Source of the DNA: Cupriavidus pampae
GTDB lineage: Bacteria; Pseudomonadota; Gammaproteobacteria; Burkholderiales; Burkholderiaceae
Reading direction: 5' to 3'
Assembly (NCBI RefSeq): GCF_914271485.1
Contig: NZ_CAJZAG010000009.1
Location: 124,001-188,000 of the forward strand
DNA length: 64,000 nt
Below, one piece after another: positions 8,699-16,657 of this stretch (the stretch's first letter is position 1; each line of letters begins with the position of its first letter). The notes beneath the pieces were generated by a model. It had not been told where the DNA came from. It worked only from the letters and a program-made list of their open reading frames with translations, and did not search any database. A program made the translations under genes and the position numbers.

Positions 8699-9352
8699 CT
8701 ATTGCTGTGACATGGCCGCGACGACCTCCTTGGTGCTGACGACCGCATGCGCCAGAAAGGCGTAGTTGACCATCGCGGCTTTGTAGCCGTCGCCCCAGAC
8801 CGGGTGTCGCGGGCCCGCGGTGGCGTCGGCAACGACCGACACCTCGAACCCTTGCTCGACCAGGTCACGCAGATGGGACTCGACACACATGTTGGCGAGC
8901 ATTCCGCCAAGCACAATCTTCTGTACGTTGCGTTTGCGAAGCTGCAGCGTCAGGTCGTTCGTCTGTGGACCGAAGACTTTGTGCGGACTCACGACCACCG
9001 TCTCGCCGTCATTGATATACGGTTTGAACTCCTCGAGCCAGTCCGCGCCGGATTTCTCGAACCGACTCAGGTCCAGTGCGCCAGCGCGCGAAAACGTGCT
9101 GCTGGCGAACTCGGCTGCCTCCAGCGGACCATTGAACTTCCACTTGCTGTCGGTCGGATAGAAGTAATGTGGTGAGATGAAGACCCCGAACTTAGCCGCT
9201 TTCGCCGCCTTGAAGATCTCGAGCATGTTTTCGACGGTGCGGTTCTCCGTCACGCTCGCGCCCACAGCGTCCCAGTTCTTCCCCAACGGGCTGAGCACAT
9301 CGACCTGTGGGTCGATGAATACCACCGCCGTCGTTGCAGGGTCGTATTTCAT
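8699..9352 (-). CDS. Isochorismatase-fold cysteine hydrolase
   Basis: A 217-residue protein with the isochorismatase-like triad: Asp14 (FIDPQVD), a Lys near 125 (SPHKVFGPQTNDL) and the nucleophile Cys156 (GGMLANMCVES). A strong AGGAGG lies before the ATG. Members hydrolyse amides, imides, nicotinamide or isochorismate; the Cys makes this an amidase-type enzyme rather than a true isochorismatase. It is the last gene on the strand of the DUF2955 efflux operon but separated from it by a gene remnant, so a link with efflux is uncertain. Confidence 0.88.
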   Translation of the reverse strand: MKYDPATTAVVFIDPQVDVLSPLGKNWDAVGASVTENRTVENMLEIFKAAKAAKFGVFISPHYFYPTDSKWKFNGPLEAAEFASSTFSRAGALDLSRFEKSGADWLEEFKPYINDGETVVVSPHKVFGPQTNDLTLQLRKRNVQKIVLGGMLANMCVESHLRDLVEQGFEVSVVADATAGPRHPVWGDGYKAAMVNYAFLAHAVVSTKEVVAAMSQQ

Positions 9353-9355
9353 GAT

Positions 9356-9486
9356 TCAACCTCCTTTTAGAGAATGCACGTCGGCCGCGCGAGCCGGCGA
9401 TTGCCTGCTGAAGCTGACGAGTTTCATCACCAATGGAAGATAGACGGCGGGGTCGGTCAGCGCCAGATTCTCAGAGAAAGCCGAAA
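9356..9486 (-). pseudogene. Remnant of a second DUF2955 gene
   Basis: Read on the minus strand this stretch encodes NLALTDPAVYLPLVMKLVSF then SRQSPARA. The intact DUF2955 protein next door has LTLTDPMGYLPVMMKAVSIG then RQSCTTTARSA. The DNA also aligns well by eye (9405-9470 against 9855-9930). The fragment has no start of its own and ends at a stop just before the hydrolase gene. It is best read as the leftover of a duplicated or partly deleted DUF2955 paralogue. Confidence 0.6.
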
Positions 9487-10512
9487 TCAAGTGGCCGATC
9501 GATCGAAGATGACGACCATCGCGTACGCATACAGGGCTACCGCCACAAACAGCGCCATCCGTACCGCGAAAGCCGTCCAGACATCCTTGCCCAGAACGCT
9601 GTCTTCCACGGACTGGCCCAGCAGGATGATGAGCGTCACCATGGTGTTGAGCCAGAACGCCGGGGACTGCCTCCCGACGTGCAGGCCATAGAGCTTGCGC
9701 CCGGTCCACAGGCCGAACAGCAGCATCCAGAGGCAGTACATCCACAGGTTGACGAACGCGCCGAGCGCGCACCAGAACAGCATGGCCATGACGCCGCCGA
9801 GCAATGTGGAGCCGATCAACTCGCGCGCGGCACTGCGCGCCGTGGTGGTGCAGCTTTGCCGGCCAATGCTGACGGCCTTCATCATCACCGGCAGATAGCC
9901 CATGGGATCGGTGAGCGTCAGCAGGAAGGCTGGCATCACCACCAGCGTGGCGCGCAGCGCGAGCCGCGCGGCATCGGTTTTCCGCAGCACGGGCGGAGGC
10001 GGCGGAGCAGGCGCGGTCATCGGATCCGGAAAGAGCCAGTGGCAGACCGCCAGCACCGGCATCGCCACCAGCAGGCCCTGTACCAGCGCCGAGATGACCA
10101 GTGCGCCGAGCGAGAAATCCACGGTGCTGGCCGCGGAGATCATGGTCAGGCCGGCTGCGAGGAATGTCGCGACGAGGTTGTTGCCGCCAAGCATGGCGCG
10201 CCGAAACGCGAGGAAGAGGCATAGCCCCACGATCGCGACACCGCTCAGCGCGAAATAGTGAAGCACGGGCCCAAGCAACAGCCCGATCCCCGTCGTCACC
10301 GCTACGACCATGGTCAGGCCGAGCCCCTCCTTGAACGACAGGGGACGGTTGCGCATGACCAGTAGAAACGCCGCAAGTACCGGCGCCATCATCGGAATGG
10401 GAAGCGCCATGCCATAGCTAACCGCCACGGACAGCGCCGTGCCAGCTCCCATGCGCAGCGCACGCTGGGGCCGGGGATCGCTCGCGGCAAGGGCCCGCTG
10501 TTCAGTAGGCAT
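9487..10512 (-). CDS. DUF2955 / FUSC-like inner-membrane efflux protein
   Basis: A 341-residue protein with two sets of about five membrane helices (residues 20-170 and 200-335) joined by a proline-rich loop (TAPAPPPPPVLRK). It belongs to the DUF2955 group related to the FUSC/aromatic-acid exporter (AaeB-like) fold. The start overlaps the HlyD gene by 11 bases, so fusion protein and pump component are coupled. Together with the outer-membrane factor upstream it should form a tripartite exporter across both membranes, possibly for aromatic or fatty acids. Confidence 0.82.
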   Translation of the reverse strand: MPTEQRALAASDPRPQRALRMGAGTALSVAVSYGMALPIPMMAPVLAAFLLVMRNRPLSFKEGLGLTMVVAVTTGIGLLLGPVLHYFALSGVAIVGLCLFLAFRRAMLGGNNLVATFLAAGLTMISAASTVDFSLGALVISALVQGLLVAMPVLAVCHWLFPDPMTAPAPPPPPVLRKTDAARLALRATLVVMPAFLLTLTDPMGYLPVMMKAVSIGRQSCTTTARSAARELIGSTLLGGVMAMLFWCALGAFVNLWMYCLWMLLFGLWTGRKLYGLHVGRQSPAFWLNTMVTLIILLGQSVEDSVLGKDVWTAFAVRMALFVAVALYAYAMVVIFDRSAT

Positions 10513-11653
10513 AGGAGAGCCAACTCATCAGCCAGAGGAACACACGCCCCGCGACATTCAGCGGATTGCCCTCTGATGGAAATGCCATGATTTCCGCCTG
10601 CCCGCCAACGCGAATACCTCTTAGCGATGCGAGCTCGCCCGGCGTGAATTCGATGGTGACCGGAAACCGCTGCGCGGGACGCAGCCAGTCCCGGCTGTTC
10701 TGCACCGTTGGCAGGCTTCCAGCGGGCGTCGGGGTGCCGACGCTCACGCCGTAGCCCACGCTGCGCACCCTGCCTTCGAAAATCGAGCCGGGAAGCGCGT
10801 CCAACACGATCCCCACCGGCGTGCCCGGTCCGACGCGGCCGAGATTGTTCTCCGTCATATCGGCGCTGATCCACACATCGTGGATGGCAATCAACGTCAT
10901 CACCGGATGACCTGCAGCGGCAAATTGGCCGACATCGATACGCAGATCGGTCACCAGTCCATCCGAGCTAGCGCGTATCGCCGTGTTCGCAAGATCGAGC
11001 TCGGCCTTTTCTACCGCTGCCGCGGCGCTACGCAGCTTGGCGTTGTCTTCCTCACCGCCGCCCTGCGTCTCTTTGGCGCGTTCTACCTCGGCCTCCGCGG
11101 CGACGACCTGACTGCGCGCCTGCTCGCTGTTGGCCCGTGCCACTTCCAGCCGGCGCAGGGACACCGTACCCTCATCCTCCCGATACAACCGTTCGAGTCG
11201 ATCCTTGTCCTGATCGGCCTTCAGTGCATTGGCACGCGCCGCGCGCAGCGATGCGCGCGCGGAAGCAATGCCGGCAGTACTGGCGCCGAGCGAGCGCCGC
11301 GCGGACTCCAAATCCGCGCGGGCGCGATCGAGTGCAATGCGGTAGTGGCCGGGGTCGACCTCGAACAGCAACGCGCCTTTCTTGACATCCTGATTGTTGC
11401 GGACCACCACTCGCGTGACGCGCCCCGACACTTCCGCGGCCACCGGCACGACGAACGCCTGCACCCTCGCCTGCTGGGTATAAGGCGTGAACCGATCCGC
11501 GAGCAGATACCAGAGCAGGCTGACGACGATCACTAACAACGTCCAGCGGATGCCCTTTTTCGACGGGTCCGCGGCCAGGGGCGGCGGAGGCACCGGGGGT
11601 ACCTTAGGCGGCGGATCGGGCGGGCTCGGCGCCTGCTGCGGAGCATCACTCAT
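10502..11653 (-). CDS. HlyD/EmrA-type membrane fusion protein
   Basis: A 383-residue periplasmic adaptor. The start at 11653 gives a short proline-rich cytoplasmic tail (about 30 residues), a single anchor helix at about 35-57, a biotinyl-lipoyl half (VAAEVSGRVTRVVVRNNQDV), a long alpha-helical hairpin with many Ala/Arg/Glu residues (about 110-215), the second lipoyl half (AAGHPVMTLIAIHDVWISAD) and a beta-barrel end. The ATG overlaps the outer-membrane gene by 8 bases. It bridges the DUF2955 pump and the OprM-like channel. Confidence 0.9.
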   Translation of the reverse strand: MSDAPQQAPSPPDPPPKVPPVPPPPLAADPSKKGIRWTLLVIVVSLLWYLLADRFTPYTQQARVQAFVVPVAAEVSGRVTRVVVRNNQDVKKGALLFEVDPGHYRIALDRARADLESARRSLGASTAGIASARASLRAARANALKADQDKDRLERLYREDEGTVSLRRLEVARANSEQARSQVVAAEAEVERAKETQGGGEEDNAKLRSAAAAVEKAELDLANTAIRASSDGLVTDLRIDVGQFAAAGHPVMTLIAIHDVWISADMTENNLGRVGPGTPVGIVLDALPGSIFEGRVRSVGYGVSVGTPTPAGSLPTVQNSRDWLRPAQRFPVTIEFTPGELASLRGIRVGGQAEIMAFPSEGNPLNVAGRVFLWLMSWLSYAY

Positions 11654-13193
11654 CGCGATCCCCCTTTGCCGGACGAGTTTGCTCGTCGAGCAGGTTGCCC
11701 CAGTTGGTACGCTGCTCCATCTGGCGGCGCGTGGCCGTATCGACGAGCGGCCGATCGCTGTACCACCCACCGCCAAGCGCTTTGTAGAGCGCGATGAGGT
11801 TGCTGACTGCATTGCTACGGTTGACCAGATAGGCGTCCTGTTGCGCAAACAATGCCCGCTGGGCATCGAGCACACGCTGGAAGTCGGTGAACCCCTCGCG
11901 ATACAAGGTGCTCGCGAGCGTGAACGAACGCGCCGCGCTGGCTTGTGCATCGCGCAGGATGACTTCGCGCTCGAGCGCCTTGACGAGCCCGGTGGCGGCA
12001 TCATCCGCTTCGCGCGCCGCCTGACGGACGGCATCCTCGTACGACACGATCAATTGCTGCAGCCGGGCATCCTCGACGCGCACCGCATTGCGGATGCGGC
12101 CATGGTCGAAGACATTCCATCGCAAGCTGGGCCCGCCGAGCATGATGAAACTGTTTGGCGTGCCGGCAAACGACGTCGCCGACCATCCGATGCTGCCGAG
12201 CAAACTCAACGATGGGTAGAGATCGGCCATCGCCACGCCGATGCGGGCGGACTGTGCCGCCACCTGAAGTTCGGCCGCGCGGATGTCGGGCCGGCGCAGC
12301 AGCAGGTTGGCCGGCACGTCTTGCAGCACGACGCGATCGATCAGCGGGATCACGCCTTCCGTGCCGGGCGGATCCAGATCGTATGGCGCCGCGGGCGAAG
12401 GCGGACGCCCCGTCAACGTCGCGATGGCATTGCGCGCCCGGACGATTTGCGCTTCGATTTCGGGAATGCTGCTGGCCGTGCCGAGATACTGCGTGCGCGC
12501 CTGCTGCACGTCGAGCTCGTCCGTCTCTCCCCCCTTGAATAGACGCTCGGTAATCTCGTAGCTGCGTCGCTGCAGTTTGGCGTTGTCGCGGGCAATGCGG
12601 AGCCTGGCCTCGGCCGTACGCATTGCAAAATAGGTATCGGCTACCTGCGCGCGCACCAGCACCATGGCGTCGTCATGATTGGCCACCGCTGCGAAGTAGG
12701 CGGCATCGGCGGATTCGATAGCGCGACTGAAGCGGCCCCAGAAGTCGAGTTCCCAACCGATATCGAAGCCGGCACTGTATTGCCAGAACTGGCTGTTCTC
12801 CGGGTTGCGGCCGCCGGCCTGCCTGCGGTCCACGCGCAGGGCGTCGGCACTGACCTGCTGCAACTGCGGATAGCGCCCGCTTTGCGCGATACCGAGTTGC
12901 GCGCGGGCTTCCATCACGCGCAAGCCGGCGATCTTCAGACTGGCGTTATGGGCATCGGCATCGGCAATCAGCCGCTCGAGCGTCGGATCGGCGAAGACCT
13001 TCCACCACTGCGCCGCGCGCTCGGCGTCGCCCTGCCCGTCCACTCGCGCGCTCAACTGTTCGATGGCCGGGCTGTTCCAGTGTTCGACCCAGTCCTCGTG
13101 CGAGGCGTGAAAGTCCGGCCCCAGTCGCGCGCACGCGCTCAGGCAAAGGCTACCTGCCGCCAGCACGCGCCTTGCGCCGGCCGCGATGCGCAT
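11646..13193 (-). CDS. NodT/OprM-family outer-membrane efflux lipoprotein
   Basis: A 515-residue TolC-superfamily channel with a lipoprotein signal (SLCLSAC, lipidated Cys21) and the duplicated OEP helical repeats; signature segments include LLRRPDIRAAELQVAAQSARIGVAMADLYPSLSLLGSIG (read in two parts around residue 330) and LYREGFTDFQRVLDAQRALF. The C-terminal charged tail overlaps the HlyD start by 8 bases. It gives the exit duct for the pump encoded by the next two genes. Upstream, 18 bases away, is the AI-2E-family gene of the same operon. Confidence 0.92.
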   Translation of the reverse strand: MRIAAGARRVLAAGSLCLSACARLGPDFHASHEDWVEHWNSPAIEQLSARVDGQGDAERAAQWWKVFADPTLERLIADADAHNASLKIAGLRVMEARAQLGIAQSGRYPQLQQVSADALRVDRRQAGGRNPENSQFWQYSAGFDIGWELDFWGRFSRAIESADAAYFAAVANHDDAMVLVRAQVADTYFAMRTAEARLRIARDNAKLQRRSYEITERLFKGGETDELDVQQARTQYLGTASSIPEIEAQIVRARNAIATLTGRPPSPAAPYDLDPPGTEGVIPLIDRVVLQDVPANLLLRRPDIRAAELQVAAQSARIGVAMADLYPSLSLLGSIGWSATSFAGTPNSFIMLGGPSLRWNVFDHGRIRNAVRVEDARLQQLIVSYEDAVRQAAREADDAATGLVKALEREVILRDAQASAARSFTLASTLYREGFTDFQRVLDAQRALFAQQDAYLVNRSNAVSNLIALYKALGGGWYSDRPLVDTATRRQMEQRTNWGNLLDEQTRPAKGDRDE

Positions 13194-13211
13194 CGACCGT
13201 GCCTCCTCGCG

Positions 13212-14312
13212 TCAGGGTTGGAGAGACTGCGAATCGGTCAGGGGTGGAGGGTCTCTCACCCACGCCCAGAACAACTGATAGCCCACTGCCAGCATCACCG
13301 GACCAATGAACAACCCAATGATGCCGCCGGACACCATGCCGCCCAGGGCACCAATCAGGATGACCGGCATCGGTACCTCGACGCCCCGCCCTAGCATGAT
13401 GGGCTTCAGCACGTTGTCGGCCAGTCCGGCGATAAACGTGTAGATGGCGAAGATAACCGTGGCAGTGCCAGCGCCCTCGGTGGCGAACACATAGATGATG
13501 ACTGGGACCGTGATGATCGTGGCCGGCAATTGCATGATGCCGAGCAGCAGCACGATCAGCGCCAGAATGCCGCCCGCCGGAACGCCCTTGATAACGAAGC
13601 CGATACCCACAAGCAGCATCTGGATAAACGCGATGCCCACCACACCGATGGCCACCGCGCGCACGGTGGATGTGCATAAGGCCGTGATACGCGGGCCCTT
13701 CTCCGGGCCGGCAATACGAGACAGGATGTCTATCGCACTGCGATGGCCAAGCTCGCCATAAGCCATCACGATACCCGCGATGATCAGCGCGAACAGAAAC
13801 ATCAGCAGGCCCTTGGTCACCATGGCTGCCGCCGCCAGCAAGGTGAGACCCGTCGACTTGATCTCGGGCCCGAATCGTTGCAGGAGACTGGTGATGTCAG
13901 TGGCCGCCTGCAGCCAGATGTCGTACAGCGGCTTGCCAATCAGCGGCCATCCCGCCACCGCTTCCGGTGGAGTCGGAAGGTGGAGCTGCCCGCCCTTGAC
14001 AATGGCCGCCGCCTCTTCGACCGAGTGGATGATGGCGGCGCCCATCAGATAAGTTGGCACCACGATGAGGGCGAGCGCCACGATGACCATCAGCGTCGCG
14101 GCGCGGCCATCCTTGCCACCCATTCGATTGCGCAGCCCGACGTGGAGCGGGTAAAGGCTGATGGCAAGAATCACCGACCAGATCATGAGATCGAGGAAGG
14201 GATTGAAAACACGGAAGCAAAAATACACAAGGGCCGCAATGAGGCCCGCGCGGATCAACACGTCAAGCATTCCGCGTGACAAAGCTTTTCCTGACGTCGG
14301 CGTGGTCAGCAT
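13212..14312 (-). CDS. AI-2E family (PerM/YdiK) membrane permease
   Basis: A 366-residue protein with seven to eight helices and the family signature near the C-terminus (LADNVLKPIMLGRGVEVPMP, then LIGALGGMVSGGIIGLFIGPV). GGGAGG-type ribosome site (GGGAGGTTGGG) lies before the ATG. Members export AI-2, act as ion antiporters or have unknown roles. It opens the four-gene minus-strand efflux operon. The promoter must lie in the 96-base gap shared with the divergent patatin gene. Confidence 0.88.
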   Translation of the reverse strand: MLTTPTSGKALSRGMLDVLIRAGLIAALVYFCFRVFNPFLDLMIWSVILAISLYPLHVGLRNRMGGKDGRAATLMVIVALALIVVPTYLMGAAIIHSVEEAAAIVKGGQLHLPTPPEAVAGWPLIGKPLYDIWLQAATDITSLLQRFGPEIKSTGLTLLAAAAMVTKGLLMFLFALIIAGIVMAYGELGHRSAIDILSRIAGPEKGPRITALCTSTVRAVAIGVVGIAFIQMLLVGIGFVIKGVPAGGILALIVLLLGIMQLPATIITVPVIIYVFATEGAGTATVIFAIYTFIAGLADNVLKPIMLGRGVEVPMPVILIGALGGMVSGGIIGLFIGPVMLAVGYQLFWAWVRDPPPLTDSQSLQP

Positions 14313-14408
14313 CCCAACCTCCCTCTATGCTGAATACATTATCGATCCGGCATCTCTTTAAAGTGGCGTCCGGCGTCGAAAGCGAAATCTTTCATCACAG
14401 AATCGATA

Positions 14409-15878
14409 ATGCTTAATGTCATGAGACGACTGCTTTCCGCTGCCTGGCCGATCGTTGCATCGCTGCTTCTGCTCGGCGGTTGTGCCAGCCGGCCCGTCAA
14501 TCCGCCCATTCTCCACGCCGATCCCGGGGCCGGATACCGATACTTGACGCGTCCACAGTATTCCGCGGAGAACGAGAACCTCGTGGTCCTGGCTTTCTCC
14601 GGTGGCGGCACGCGTGCCGCCACTTTCTCTTATGGCGTTCTCGAATTTCTGCGTAATACCGAAGTTGTTGGCCCAAAGGGCAACAAGTCCCGGTTGCTGG
14701 ACCATGTCGGGGTGATCACGGGCGTTTCGGGAGGAAGCTTCACCGCACTCGCGTACGGACTGTACGGAGATCGGCTGTTCGACGACTATGAACAGCGATT
14801 TCTCAAGCGCAATGTCCAAGGGGCGATTACATCGCGCACGCTGAATCCGGCTTACTGGCCGTCACTGTGGTCGAGTGGGTGGGGCCGCTCTGAGCTTGCG
14901 GCGGATCTTTACGACGAGATCCTGTTTGAGGGCGCGACATTCGGCGATTTGAACCGCGGCAATGGCCCATTCATCGTTGCCGCGGCGACGGACATCACCA
15001 CCGGGGCACGTTTGCCGTTCACGCAGGCGACGTTTGACCTGCTCTGCTCGGACCTCAGCGCCGTGCGCCTGTCCCGCGCCGCAGCCGCATCGTCCGCCGT
15101 GCCGGTGGTGCTGACGCCGATCACCCTCAACAACTACGGTGGCACGTGTGGCTACGCCGTGCCTGACTGGATCAAACCGTTTATCGGTAGCGGCGATCCG
15201 CCTCGTCCCGCCGCGCGCGTGACGCGTCATCTCAGAGAAGAGGCCGAGCTCGCCGATGGCGTCGACCGACCCTATATTCACACTGTTGACGGCGGGATTT
15301 CTGACAATCTGGGCATGCGCAGCGTGCTCGATGCGCTGGAATTGATGGAAGCGCTTCATCTCGCCAACATGCCCTCACCCCTTGACCGGCTCAAAAGAAT
15401 TGTCGTGTTTGTCGTCAATTCACTGTCGGTGCCGAAAACGGCGTGGGACAAGTCGGAAGCCCCGCCGGGAACCCTGGAGATCCTCGTCAAGGCGACGGGC
15501 GTGCCCATCGACCATTACTCGTATGAGGCAACGGAACTGCTGAAGGACATGCAGGCACGGTGGCAATCCATGGCCCGCGTACGGGCTTCGAACGCCTTTT
15601 CCGCGAACAAGGACGCCGACGTGGCGACGATGCTGCGCACGCCGGATGCCACGATCTACGCCATCGACGTTTCCTTCGATCAATTGACCGACAAGGAAGA
15701 GCTGGCTTACCTGAACGAGCTGCCGACGTCGTTCTCTCTGCCTCCGGAGGCGGTCGACCGCCTGCGCGCCGCAGCCGGGAAGATCGTGCTGAGCTCGCCC
15801 GAGTTCCAACGACTTCTGAAAGACGTGGGCGCTCGGATCGTCTCCGACCCGACCGTGACGGAAGAGCGCGCCAAATAG
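14409..15878 (+). CDS. Patatin-like phospholipase lipoprotein
   Basis: A 489-residue secreted lipoprotein: lipobox LLGGC with Cys25, the patatin oxyanion loop GGG at 65-67 (FSGGGTRAA), the nucleophile elbow GVSGG with Ser107, and the catalytic Asp in the DGG motif near residue 295 (HTVDGGISDN). The complete Ser-Asp dyad predicts an active lipid acyl hydrolase anchored in the envelope. An alternative start at 14421 (MRRLLSAAW) gives a better signal peptide. It is transcribed divergently from the efflux operon and convergent with the DUF4198 gene. Confidence 0.9.
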   Translation: MLNVMRRLLSAAWPIVASLLLLGGCASRPVNPPILHADPGAGYRYLTRPQYSAENENLVVLAFSGGGTRAATFSYGVLEFLRNTEVVGPKGNKSRLLDHVGVITGVSGGSFTALAYGLYGDRLFDDYEQRFLKRNVQGAITSRTLNPAYWPSLWSSGWGRSELAADLYDEILFEGATFGDLNRGNGPFIVAAATDITTGARLPFTQATFDLLCSDLSAVRLSRAAAASSAVPVVLTPITLNNYGGTCGYAVPDWIKPFIGSGDPPRPAARVTRHLREEAELADGVDRPYIHTVDGGISDNLGMRSVLDALELMEALHLANMPSPLDRLKRIVVFVVNSLSVPKTAWDKSEAPPGTLEILVKATGVPIDHYSYEATELLKDMQARWQSMARVRASNAFSANKDADVATMLRTPDATIYAIDVSFDQLTDKEELAYLNELPTSFSLPPEAVDRLRAAAGKIVLSSPEFQRLLKDVGARIVSDPTVTEERAK

Positions 15879-15917
15879 CGCTACGCCGCCCCCCTTTCGA
15901 CACGCCGTGCGGCAAGA

Positions 15918-16649
15918 TCAGTGCGGGGTCGAGGCATTCCACTTCGCGGGGATGCGAGTGGCCGGGCCGCGCGGGACATCGAACGTCGTCGTGGCGCGAT
16001 GGCGCACTGCCTCGTACGCGACGCCCTTGAACTCACCCGTTGCCTTTTCCAGCTTCACGACATGCAGGATGTACTGGCCGCGCCAGGGCAATTCGAAATG
16101 CACCTTGCCGTCCTTGTCCGCGCTGGCCTCACGGGTCCATGCATTGGCGGCGATGATGCGAACGTCGACGCCCGTGAGGGGCGCACCGCGAAAGACCACC
16201 TGAAACTCGCCAGCCTTGCCGGTGGGCAAGATGTCGAGGGTCATGGCTTCCGCGGCGCTGATCGGCACGCTACCGATCAGACGCGCATAGAACATCGGCT
16301 TGACGATGCCGAGGCCCGACTTGGTCCAATCCTTGACTTCGTAGCCGGTCTCCGTCGCGATCACGTCGCCGCCGCGCGGCAGCCCTCCCAACGCGAAGCC
16401 GCCGGCTTCGCGCCTGGGCTGCACCGTCATCGCCTCGCCCGTTGTCGTTTTGACCCGAATCTCGGGCCCCGGCATCTCATCGAGCCGGCCCGGCGAGCGT
16501 TCCCGCAACAGCTCCTCGTATTCGCCGAAATAGAGATGGCCGCCAGATTTGTCCTGCTCCAGCCAGAGATAATGCGCCTGAGCAACAGACGGGGCGACGC
16601 TCACGACGAGCGACAGTACGAGCGCCTTCAGAAAAGAATGGGATGTCAT
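15918..16649 (-). CDS. DUF4198-family periplasmic protein
   Basis: A 243-residue protein with a cleavable signal (VAPSVAQA before HYLWLEQ) and a beta-rich body containing DKDGKVHFELPWRGQYILHV, typical of DUF4198 proteins. These are often encoded beside TonB-dependent receptors and are linked to metal uptake. It starts 9 bases after the TonB receptor stop with a GAGGATC ribosome site, so the two are cotranscribed. The likely job is periplasmic binding or processing of the imported metal complex; that is inferred from neighbourhood. Confidence 0.82.
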   Translation of the reverse strand: MTSHSFLKALVLSLVVSVAPSVAQAHYLWLEQDKSGGHLYFGEYEELLRERSPGRLDEMPGPEIRVKTTTGEAMTVQPRREAGGFALGGLPRGGDVIATETGYEVKDWTKSGLGIVKPMFYARLIGSVPISAAEAMTLDILPTGKAGEFQVVFRGAPLTGVDVRIIAANAWTREASADKDGKVHFELPWRGQYILHVVKLEKATGEFKGVAYEAVRHRATTTFDVPRGPATRIPAKWNASTPH

Positions 16650-16657
16650 GAGGATCC

